Source: Aminithiophilus ramosus (GTDB lineage: Bacteria > Synergistota > Synergistia > Synergistales > Aminithiophilaceae). Taken from it: a stretch of DNA of 64,000 nucleotides. The notes below the pieces were generated by a model. It saw nothing but the letters and a program-made list of their open reading frames with translations. It searched no databases and was not told the DNA's origin. A program made the position numbers and the translations under genes. Position 1 is the stretch's first letter, and each line of letters starts with the position of its first letter. Location of the stretch: assembly GCF_018069705.1 (NCBI RefSeq), contig NZ_CP072943.1, forward strand, positions 1,043,260-1,107,259. The letters are read 5' to 3'. Positions 41,616 to 48,440 of the stretch are shown here, in pieces.

Positions 41616-41668
41616 AGCCTGCGCACCAGCCCCGCCAGTTCCTCCCCCTCCGGTTTGCCCTTGCTCAT
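41588..41668 (-). pseudogene. Remnant of an XRE repressor C-terminus ending in R4b
   Basis: A 26-residue frame (PEGEELAGLVRRLVLHG) resembles the C-terminal end of the XRE protein at 42959-43351 (PEGAELVGLIRNLAE). Its TGA stop lies within R4b. It appears to be the stub of the leftward partner of the next repressor. Confidence 0.5.
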
Positions 41669-41695
41669 CTCGCCACCAAACGGTAGCATTCCCCT

Positions 41696-42148
41696 ATGAG
41701 CAAACAAACGGTCTTCTCTATGCGGTTGAAAGAATTGAGGGAGTTGCGAGGATTTGAACGGCCAGAACTGGCCTCAATTGCCGGTTTCTCTGCTGAAACT
41801 ATTGCGAGATACGAGCGCGGAGAGCGAGAACCCAAGGCAAGCGATATTCAGGCTCTCGCCCGCATCCTCAACACCACTGCAGCCTACCTCATGGGCGAGA
41901 CCGACGACCCCCGGCCGAGAACCCGCGAAGAGAGCTTCGAGATCCAGGCCCCCGTCGAGACGGACATGATCGTCGCAAAGCGATCCCCGATCCAGGCGGC
42001 TCCCGATGAGATCGAGCTCGTAGTCCGCCGAGGCGGACATCGCTACGCCACGACCATCCCCCTCGAGAGCGCCACGGAAGAGACGGTCCGCATCGCCATG
42101 AACTACCTGCGGAGCCTGGCGGAGCGAGACGGCCCCGACGGAGTATGA
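41696..42148 (+). CDS. XRE-family repressor between R4b and R5
   Basis: This 150-residue protein has an HTH (residues about 6-62, LRELRGFERPELASIAGFSAETIARYERGEREPKASD), linker AYLMGETDDPRP and a C-terminal domain FEIQAPVETDMIVAKRSPIQAAPDE then LVVRRGGHRYATTIP. It is intact, while its near-duplicate at 44294-44730 is frameshifted. The stop is 2 nt before R5. No full leftward partner remains. Confidence 0.85.
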   Translation: MSKQTVFSMRLKELRELRGFERPELASIAGFSAETIARYERGEREPKASDIQALARILNTTAAYLMGETDDPRPRTREESFEIQAPVETDMIVAKRSPIQAAPDEIELVVRRGGHRYATTIPLESATEETVRIAMNYLRSLAERDGPDGV

Positions 42149-42149
42149 C

Positions 42150-42178
42150 TTCAACTCGCACCGCCGAGGGATTGAAAC
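42150..42178 (+). repeat. CRISPR-repeat-like element R5
   Basis: 29 nt, TTCAACTCGCACCGCCGAG then GGATTGAAAC. It is identical to R7, and R5 with R7 form a subtype. The duplicated block 41883-42178 ends at its last base. Confidence 0.8.
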
Positions 42179-42189
42179 TATTAAAAATA

Positions 42190-42217
42190 TTGACAGGCAA
42201 TCGTTTTGTGGTACCCT
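42190..42217 (+). promoter_or_regulatory. Promoter downstream of R5
   Basis: TTGACA (42190-42195), 16 nt and a weak TACCCT -10 lie before the second leader RNA. This mirrors the arrangement after R4. Confidence 0.5.
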
Positions 42218-42263
42218 GGATATGCGCACGCGGGCAGGTGTTGGCGTGCGAGATTGGTTTAAT

Positions 42264-42317
42264 CCCCCCGAGGATGGAGGCAGCCCCTCCGGCATCTAGT
42301 CCTTGGGGGGTTTTGTT
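42264..42317 (+). ncRNA. Nested-hairpin leader RNA, copy 2
   Basis: The outer stem CCCCCCGAGGA (42264-42274) pairs with TCCTTGGGGGG (42300-42310). The inner stem GGAGG/CCTCC (42276-42280 with 42286-42290) holds the same CAGCC loop as copy 1. TTTTGTTT follows. Stem bases differ from copy 1 but pairing is kept. Confidence 0.7.
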
Positions 42318-42331
42318 TGGGAGGGATCCGC

Positions 42332-42922
42332 GTGCAGGAGCCGCAGACCAAACGCCTTCACGTCTTCTTCGATTGCCAGAACCTCTTTCATGCCTGCCGA
42401 AAAGCCTGGGACTACGATTGCCCCAACTTCGATCCGCTCAAACTTTCCCGATTCCTCTCCAAAATGCATCCCGATTGGACACTGAAGAAGGTTCACGTTT
42501 ACACGGGCATTCATGATTCGAAGGTCAATCCCAGACTTCACTCGTTTTGGACCAACAAGTTGGCGCTCCTGAACCAATCCCCCCAAGTAGAGATCATCAC
42601 CCGTCCCCTGAGATACACTTCATGCGATGGAATAAAAGTGGCTCGCGAAAAAGGCATTGATGTGCGTATCGCCTTGGACCTCGTTCGCCTGGCTCGTACC
42701 AATGAGTTCGACGTGGCGGCCCTCTTCAGCCAGGACAACGATTTCCGCGAAGTCTCCGACGAAATCCGCGCCATAGCCAGGGAGTTCGACCGCTGGATCA
42801 AGATCGCCTCCGCATTCCCCGGTGTTCCGAATGCGAAAGGGATCGACCGCACGGACTGGATCCCCGTCCCGAAGGAAGACTACGACCGCTGCATCGATCC
42901 GAACGACTACTCCGCGCCATAA
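42332..42922 (+). CDS. NYN/PIN-domain putative RNase
   Basis: This 196-residue protein has the NYN acidic pattern: FFDCQNLFHACR (Asp near residue 14), KGIDVRIALDLVRLA and FSQDNDF. This resembles LabA-type nucleases acting on RNA with a metal ion. GTG 42332 has GGGAGG 6 nt upstream, straight after the leader RNA. A PIN-like nuclease under an attenuator in an immunity region suggests an accessory or exclusion function. Confidence 0.85.
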   Translation: MQEPQTKRLHVFFDCQNLFHACRKAWDYDCPNFDPLKLSRFLSKMHPDWTLKKVHVYTGIHDSKVNPRLHSFWTNKLALLNQSPQVEIITRPLRYTSCDGIKVAREKGIDVRIALDLVRLARTNEFDVAALFSQDNDFREVSDEIRAIAREFDRWIKIASAFPGVPNAKGIDRTDWIPVPKEDYDRCIDPNDYSAP

Positions 42923-42958
42923 ACCGCCATTTCGGTTTTCAAGGTCCGCCTTCCCTGT

Positions 42959-43351
42959 CTACTCCGCCAAATTCCTGATCAGCCCAACCAGCTCCGCGCC
43001 CTCCGGCGTGTCGGGGCTCCCGTCCTGGAGGTCCAGTGCCGCCGTCACCACCCGGTGCGGTTCGGACATGAACCGGCACAGCTTCGGGATCGCCTCCACA
43101 TTCACGCCATGCTTCCGAGACGTGATATCATCGTCTTCGCCATCGTCTTCCCGCAGTTGCCGCTGCGGTTGAAACAAGTCCCGAACGTTGCCGTTCAACA
43201 GCTCAGCGATGGAGATGGCCGTCTCCACGTTGGGTTTCGTTGTGCCCGCCTCGATGTTCTGGTAGTTGCGGACACTGATTCCGATTGCCTGTGCCACCTG
43301 CTCCTGTGTCATCCGGCACGAGTTGCGCGCTTGTACGAGTTCTTTTCTCAT
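42959..43351 (-). CDS. Module B: XRE-family repressor, leftward
   Basis: This 130-residue protein has an HTH (ARNSCRMTQEQVAQAIGISVRNYQNIEAGTTKPN, about residues 8-42), an acidic linker (REDDGEDDD) and a C-terminal domain whose last part (160 nt of DNA) is duplicated perfectly at 43669-43828. It is divergent from 43445, with two operators between. Confidence 0.85.
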   Translation of the reverse strand: MRKELVQARNSCRMTQEQVAQAIGISVRNYQNIEAGTTKPNVETAISIAELLNGNVRDLFQPQRQLREDDGEDDDITSRKHGVNVEAIPKLCRFMSEPHRVVTAALDLQDGSPDTPEGAELVGLIRNLAE

Positions 43352-43374
43352 GGATCACCATCCTCTTGTTGTGG

Positions 43375-43425
43375 CACGCATTATTTAGCGTGTCAAGGGG
43401 ACTCTATCACGTATTATTTAGCGTG
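43375..43425. promoter_or_regulatory. Module B operators O1 and O2
   Basis: CACGCATTATTTAGCGTG (43375-43392) and CACGTATTATTTAGCGTG (43408-43425) are imperfect palindromes 33 bp apart, about three helix turns. On the minus strand each overlaps a TTGACA -35 box for the leftward gene. Confidence 0.75.
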
Positions 43426-43444
43426 TCAAGTGAGGTGCATCTGA

Positions 43445-43654
43445 ATGTTCTCTGAGCGCCTGAAGTCTCTTCGTAAGGCTCGTGGTGTTACTCAAAAAGC
43501 CCTTGCCGCCTCCTTGGGGCTCTCTGAACGCCACTACCAGGGCATTGAGTACGGAGAAACAAAGCCTGGATTCGACAACCTCATCGCCCTCGCGGACTAC
43601 TTCGACGTGTCCCTCGACTACCTGGTTGGGCGATCGGACAACCCCGGGCGATAG
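43445..43654 (+). CDS. Module B: small XRE (Cro-like) regulator, rightward
   Basis: This 69-residue HTH-only protein (LRKARGVTQKALAASLGLSERHYQGIEYGETKPGFDN) with tail DYLVGRSDNPGR looks Cro-like. It is divergent from the module B repressor across two palindromic operators. Confidence 0.82.
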   Translation: MFSERLKSLRKARGVTQKALAASLGLSERHYQGIEYGETKPGFDNLIALADYFDVSLDYLVGRSDNPGR

Positions 43655-43668
43655 CCCTGCCAGATCCT

Positions 43669-43828
43669 TCCGCCTTCCCTGTCTACTCCGCCAAATTCCT
43701 GATCAGCCCAACCAGCTCCGCGCCCTCCGGCGTGTCGGGGCTCCCGTCCTGGAGGTCCAGTGCCGCCGTCACCACCCGGTGCGGTTCGGACATGAACCGG
43801 CACAGCTTCGGGATCGCCTCCACATTCA
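43669..43828 (-). pseudogene. 160-bp duplicate of the module B repressor 3' end
   Basis: This block is identical base for base to 42945-43104. The identity ends within the first four bases of R6, and the remainder of the repressor gene is absent. It is a fragment joined to the repeat. Confidence 0.85.
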
Positions 43829-43853
43829 AATCGCACCGTTGCGGGATTGAAAC
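43825..43853 (+). repeat. CRISPR-repeat-like element R6
   Basis: Consensus copy (TTCAAATCGCACCGTTGC then GGGATTGAAAC). Its left edge is the breakpoint of the 160-bp duplication. On the minus strand it provides the end QSRNGAI and stop of the module C repressor. Confidence 0.85.
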
Positions 43854-44122
43854 TCCGTCTCGACCGTCTCCTTGCCCCCCGGCCCCCGATCGGCCGGGGG
43901 GGGCGTAGGGTTTCCGTCGACAAAAATCATCTTGTAGAGTGCACCTGCCGTAAGCCCCAGCGCCCCTTCCAGACGAGCGAGGTTCTGCCCGTCGGTGGGA
44001 GCATATTTCTCGGATTCCCAGTCATAAATTGCCGACCTGGAGACTCCGACTTTTTCAGCCAACGCAACTTGACTAAGTCCTGTCGCTTGCCTGGCTTCCC
44101 GAATTACTGCTCCGAATCCCAT
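43826..44122 (-). CDS. Module C: XRE-family repressor, leftward, ending inside R6
   Basis: This 98-residue protein has an HTH (ARQATGLSQVALAEKVGVSRSAIYDWESEKYAPTDGQN) and the linker NPTPPPADRGPGG shared with module A. The module A C-terminal domain is replaced by a short tail that reads into R6 and stops there. ATG 44122 has AAGGAGGTG upstream. Confidence 0.78.
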   Translation of the reverse strand: MGFGAVIREARQATGLSQVALAEKVGVSRSAIYDWESEKYAPTDGQNLARLEGALGLTAGALYKMIFVDGNPTPPPADRGPGGKETVETEFQSRNGAI

Positions 44123-44147
44123 TGGAACACCTCCTTGCATAGCAAAC

Positions 44148-44233
44148 TAGTCAATACACTCAGCATGGTAGGATTATTTCCGCGGATTGTCAAGCACACT
44201 AAGCGGAATTGCATAGTTGACTAATGTTGACTA
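44148..44233. promoter_or_regulatory. Module C operators
   Basis: TTGACTA occurs at 44217-44223 (in TAGTTGACTA) and 44227-44233, with the inverse TAGTCAA at 44148-44154. The words are related to, but arranged differently from, those of module A. Confidence 0.5.
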
Positions 44234-44293
44234 TTGCCAAGTGAGACGTAGACTTTACTTGACACGAATGCTGAGGCGGGGGGTAAAAGGCGA

Positions 44294-44730
44294 GTGATTT
44301 CTGGTGGCGAGATAAAAGCTCTTAGAAAAAGTCGAGGGTTGTCACAGCAAGAACTCGCCGACGCGACAGGGGTCTCCAGGTCTGCGGTTTATCTTTGGGA
44401 ATCGGGGACCCACCCGCCGGTGGGGAAAAATCTCCAAGCCCTCGCCCGCGCCCTCAACGTCTCGACCGCCTACCTCATGGGCGAGACCGACGAGCCCCGG
44501 CCGAGAAACCGCGAAGAGAGCTTCGAGATCCAGGCCCCGTCGAGACGGACATGATCGTCGCAAAGCGATCCCCGATCCAGGCGGCTCCCGATGAGATCGA
44601 GCTCGTAGTCCGCCGAGGCGGACATCGCTACGCCACGACCATCCCTCGAGAGCGCCACGGAAGAGACGGTCCGCATCGCCATGAACTACCTGGGAGCCTG
44701 GCGGAGCGAGACGGCCCCGACGGAGTATGA
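44294..44730 (+). pseudogene. Module C: XRE repressor, rightward, frameshifted
   Basis: The GTG start at 44294 gives an HTH (LRKSRGLSQQELADATGVSRSAVYLWESGTHPP). After the linker, 44469-44760 duplicates 41883-42178 with four one-base losses, mostly in C runs, breaking the C-terminal domain after IQAPSRRT. The stop of the original frame would be 2 nt before R7, as at R5. Confidence 0.75.
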
Positions 44731-44731
44731 C

Positions 44732-44760
44732 TTCAACTCGCACCGCCGAGGGATTGAAAC
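44732..44760 (+). repeat. CRISPR-repeat-like element R7
   Basis: Identical to R5 over 29 nt. The sequences diverge immediately after the last C (T at R5, C at R7). Confidence 0.8.
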
Positions 44761-44814
44761 CTCTTCCCTTGTGGTTTGCCTTTCGATTGTCAAGGTGCCC
44801 TTCCCTCAGCTCCC

Positions 44815-45215
44815 TCAGCTCAGAGCCTCGTCCAGTACGTTTCTCAGCCTCTGGCAGTGCTCCCGCCTTGCCGGGTCGTCCGATGCGGCCGTTGTTGGCC
44901 AGGTCGAAAACGGTGTCGAGTGCCGCGAGAATCGGCCCGCTTTCGTCGAGGGCTTCCCGGAACCGCCGGGCCTCCTCGACGTGCGGATTGTTCAGTTGCC
45001 CCCGGCCCCCGATCGGCGGGGGGTCGTAGGGTTTCCGTCAAGAATCTCCTCTACAGAAACGGACAGGATTTCCGCGAGTCTTTTAACGTCGGACGCTCTG
45101 GGCTCCCGAAGCCCTGCCTCATACCTGGCGATGGTCCGAGAGGAAAGACACTCAGTCTAGCCAATTCTCCCTGGCTTAATTCGGCTGCTTCTCTAAACGC
45201 TCTGAGTCGCTCCAT
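44815..45215 (-). pseudogene. Module D: XRE repressor, leftward, frameshifted
   Basis: ATG 45215 begins MERLRAFREAAELSQGELARL. The rest of the HTH (SRTIARYEAGLREPRASDVKRLAEIL) is in another frame. The linker GNPTTP, the G tract and the C-terminal domain (QLNNPHVEEARRFREALDES) match module A, with a further shift near GRIG. At least two indels separate it from an intact gene. Confidence 0.7.
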
Positions 45216-45233
45216 GCTCATCACCTCCCCTCC

Positions 45234-45367
45234 AGACCAACTGGTCTTGGATGTCATCATAGAAGACCGAAAGGTCTTTGTCAATGGGTTTTGCCCCAAC
45301 AAAAGACCAAACAGTCTTTCGCAATAAGACCGATTTGGACATTGCCACCCGGCAGACCAATCGGTAC
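45234..45367. promoter_or_regulatory. Module D operators, five AGACC-N4-GGTCT sites
   Basis: Sites start at 45234 and 45264 (both perfect), and 45304, 45327 and 45354 (imperfect right halves AGTCT, TGGAC and GGTAC). They fill the interval between the two divergent XRE frames. Confidence 0.75.
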
Positions 45368-45376
45368 CATTTAGAT

Positions 45377-46064
45377 ATGGACACTGGAGAGCGCATCGCA
45401 CAGCTACGAAAGCGCGCATGACTCAAGAAGCCCTTGCCCAAAAAAGCTGGGGGTTAATGTTCGTTCGATCAGTCGATGGGAAACTAACGAACGGTCCGTT
45501 CCCAGTGACAAACTGGCGGATCTCGCCGATGTCTTGGGAACAAGCACGGATTACCTACTGTGCAAGACCGACGAGCCCCGGCCCGTCTCCCCTGCCACGC
45601 TCGACGCAAAAAAAAAAGCCGGCCTCCGAAGAGACCGGCGATCTTGCTGAACTCACCTTGCCGTCGGGCCGGATGATCCAGAGTCACCCAGGACCAGCTT
45701 GACGCCTATCGGGCTTGGGACCGAAAACGAAACCTTGATACCACCGTCGCCATTGCGGCCACTCTGGGCATCCCCCTTTCCGACCTCGTCCCAGCTGGCC
45801 AGATCGACAAGTGCCCGACCGAGACCCACCGGAACCTTGTCGGACTCCTGAAGGCATTGGCAGTGGCCGATCCACAGAATGTCCGCTTCGCCGCCCGGGG
45901 CGGCATCCGCATCGAGGACGTCCCCGAAAAACGACGCCAAGCTGATGCTGGAGGCCATCCTTTCCTCGGCCAATCTGGCCGTCGACCTCCTGGCCAAGGG
46001 AAAGGGGCAACAGAAGGACATAACGATTGGCACTGAGAAAAAACCGATCGGCAGAGACGGGTAG
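45377..46064 (+). pseudogene. Module D: long XRE repressor, rightward, frameshifted
   Basis: Pieces in three frames join to MDTGERIAQLRKRA, TQEALAQK, GVNVRSISRWETNERSVPSD, LADVLGTSTDYLLCKTDEPRP, then QLDAYRAWDRKRNLDTTVAIA and finally AKLMLEAILSSANLAVDLLA ending at 46064. Breaks fall at a G run (near 45450), A runs (near 45610 and 45930) and others. It would be about 229 residues if intact. Confidence 0.7.
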
Positions 46065-46121
46065 ACACGCCCCAGAGGATGCTTTAGAGTCGAATCACAC
46101 CGTAAACAGGGGGGATGATCC

Positions 46122-47033
46122 TTGAGCTCAGCCAACTTCACCATCACCTTCGAAGGCTTCGCCTTGGAGAATCACGAGATGGACATCCGAGCCCTTGCCC
46201 CTGCCTTGTTGGCGGTCAACAACCTTATCGAAGAAGCCAGCGATATTCTAAACGACAAGCATTGCCGAGTAACGGTAAATGTCAAGGCAGGGTTTAAGAC
46301 AGGCTCTTTCGGTGTGGATCTTTCTATCGGCCAGATAGTTACAAATGCGATATCATTTTTAAATTCCGAATCCGTCATTGCAGCTGTAACACTTTGTGGT
46401 TTATTGGGACTTACTGTCAATTGTGGTAAAGGTCTTGTTCCAGTAGTCAAATGGCTTCGCGAGCGCTCTATTCGACTCATCAGAAACAATGGGGATGGAA
46501 CGGCCACCATCACTACCGAAGACGGCGACTCAGAAGTGATTGACGAACGAATCGTCAGACTTCTGGAAGACCTAGAAATCCGACAAGCGCTGGAGAAAGC
46601 CATAAAAGTCCCCCTTGAGGAAGAGGGAATCGAAAGGATCCGCTTTGAAAGCGACAAGGGGGAATCTGCAACCATATCCAAGTCAGAAGCCCCTTATTTC
46701 AGAGCGCCAACTTTCGAGGGCAATGTTTTACTTGACAGCACAAAGGAAATCTACCTAAAACCCCTGTCCATTTCTTTTTTAGAGGGAAATAAATGGAGAT
46801 TTTCTGATGGAGCACAAACCTTCTTTGCCACAATCCGCGACGAAGTTTTTGTTGGCGGAATTCAGCAGGGTGAAATTTCTTTTTCTAAAGGCGATTTACT
46901 AAAGGTCCTGCTCCGAACAATACAACGAGAAGATGTTGCTGGCTTTAAAACCGAGCACGAGGTACTGGAAGTCATTGAACACAAAAAAACAGGTAGACAA
47001 CTTCGCTTCCCCATTGACGACGGAAAATCTTGA
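46122..47033 (+). CDS. Phage protein of unknown function with membrane helix, 303 aa
   Basis: The TTG start at 46122 follows GGGGGG. The N-terminal domain (about 1-70) is soluble. Residues about 84-101 form a hydrophobic helix (SVIAAVTLCGLLGLTV) and the remainder is cytoplasmic-like with acidic patches. I have seen similar proteins in phage immunity regions but know no function. The upstream CCCCAGAGGATG (46070-46081) matches the left arm of the leader RNAs, though the rest of the structure is absent. Confidence 0.65.
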   Translation: MSSANFTITFEGFALENHEMDIRALAPALLAVNNLIEEASDILNDKHCRVTVNVKAGFKTGSFGVDLSIGQIVTNAISFLNSESVIAAVTLCGLLGLTVNCGKGLVPVVKWLRERSIRLIRNNGDGTATITTEDGDSEVIDERIVRLLEDLEIRQALEKAIKVPLEEEGIERIRFESDKGESATISKSEAPYFRAPTFEGNVLLDSTKEIYLKPLSISFLEGNKWRFSDGAQTFFATIRDEVFVGGIQQGEISFSKGDLLKVLLRTIQREDVAGFKTEHEVLEVIEHKKTGRQLRFPIDDGKS

Positions 47034-47047
47034 AAGAAGGCTTACGC

Positions 47048-47224
47048 ATGAGAGAAACAGAAAAAAATAACTCCAATAATATTCAGTGCAAGAACGTTGT
47101 GGTCTCCATTGCCGGGAAGGGCACTTCCGTCAAGAGAGTTTGCCTTCCCGAGAAACGTCGGCACACAATGGAGGCAATCATCAACAAACGCAAATCTGCT
47201 CTCGATGTCCTCGCCAAATATTGA
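47048..47224 (+). CDS. Probable antitoxin of the Doc-type pair
   Basis: This 58-residue basic protein (MRETEKNNSNNIQ, then VVVSIAGKGTSVKRVCLPEKRRH) overlaps the Doc gene by 20 nt, the usual antitoxin position. It does not look like canonical Phd. Confidence 0.55.
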   Translation: MRETEKNNSNNIQCKNVVVSIAGKGTSVKRVCLPEKRRHTMEAIINKRKSALDVLAKY

Positions 47225-47597
47225 GTGGCTGACAGAAGACGACATCTGGGAGGCAATCTCGACTCTTCAGGCCAAGTACCGGGAAGACCCCATTTGTGTC
47301 ATCAATCCCGGCCCTATTGAGTATGTCCTTAACTTGGAAAGCCTTTCGTACTTTTACGACGATGATCCCCTTCTCATAGCGGCAACCAAAATCCGAACAA
47401 TCATCAAGGGACATCCGTTGCTTGATGGCAACAAGCGTTTGGGTATGGTTGTCGGAACCTATTTTCTGGACATAAATGGCTTCAATCTGATTGCGTCGGA
47501 CGATAGCTTCGCCAGCATCGCCATCAGCTTGGCCAGCGGAGAAGCGAACATGGAAGATCTTATCGAATGGATCAAGGTCAACTCTTTGGCCAAATAA
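47205..47597 (+). CDS. Doc/Fic-family toxin
   Basis: This 130-residue protein has the Fic core HPLLDGNKRLG (residues 70-80), fitting HxFxDGNKR-type active sites that transfer phosphate or AMP to targets such as EF-Tu. The short length matches Doc. It is probably a plasmid- or prophage-maintenance toxin. ATG 47205 lies within the antitoxin gene end. Confidence 0.85.
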   Translation: MSSPNIEWLTEDDIWEAISTLQAKYREDPICVINPGPIEYVLNLESLSYFYDDDPLLIAATKIRTIIKGHPLLDGNKRLGMVVGTYFLDINGFNLIASDDSFASIAISLASGEANMEDLIEWIKVNSLAK

Positions 47598-47699
47598 ACT
47601 CCGAACCTGCTTGCTGCAGCAAAACCATTGCCTCGGTGTTTTCGTCAATCGAAAAGGCACCCATCATGATCCTGTAAAAGGAGCCCACCCCTACTGCCG

Positions 47700-48440
47700 T
47701 CAGGCGTTCAGTTCTTTGGTGCTGCGCTGAGCGAATCGATAGGATTCCCCCTTGAAGACGAAGATGTGAGCGTGATGGGTCAGGCGGTCCAGGAGCGCCT
47801 CGGTCAGGGTGGCGTCGCCGAAGACTTCAGGCCAGCGGCTGAACTCCAGGTTCGTGGTGATGCAGACGCTCTTCCGTTCGTACCGATCCGCGAAGAATTG
47901 GAAGAGAGGTGCTCCGCCGGACCCAGTCCCAGGTAGCCCAGTTCGTCGACGATCACCAGGTCGTACCGGTCGTAGCTTTTGAGGAGCTTGGGAAGCCGGT
48001 GTTCGTCCTGGGCGAGGAGCAGTTCCTGGGCCAGGGTCAGGGCGGTGGTGAAGCGGACCGAACATCCCGCCGCGACGCAGCACGCCGCGAGGCCGATGGC
48101 GATGTGGGTCTTGCCTGTGCCCGAGCTGCCCAGGAGGACCAGGTTTTCCCCCGTCCGACGAAGCCTCCGTCGGCGAGGGAGAGAAGCTTGTCCTTCGGGA
48201 GGAGGGAAGCCGGAGGAAGTCGTAATCCGAGAGGGACCGGGCGTAGGGGAGTCTGGCCGATTTCAGAAGGTTCCTGAGCCGCTTCTCCCGGCGGGAGGCG
48301 CTTTCAGCCTCCAGGCTCTCGCGGAGGTAGTCCCCGGGGGACATGTCGGCGCCGCCATGCCGGTAATAGCTCAGGACGCCGGGAAGCCTGAGGTCCCGGC
48401 AGAGGCGTTCGACGGCCATGTCCCGGATCTCCGCGTTCAT
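47700..48440 (-). pseudogene. istB: istB helper ATPase of IS21 copy 1, frameshifted
   Basis: It starts MNAEIRDMAVERLCRDLRLP at 48440 but loses frame after LRLPS relative to copy 2, through missing C and G bases in short runs near 48150-48220. The AAA+ part is recoverable only by joining frames. The C-terminus (RKSVCITTNLEFSRWPEVFGD) is in frame again. Confidence 0.85.

Noticed and set aside
38356-44760. A conventional CRISPR array
   Set aside because: The repeats are 0.4-1.7 kb apart with genes between them. There are no 30-40 nt spacers and no cas genes in the window.
46066-46120. Third copy of the nested-hairpin leader RNA
   Set aside because: Only the left-arm word CCCCAGAGGATG is present. 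The inner stem, CAGCC loop and closing arm are missing.
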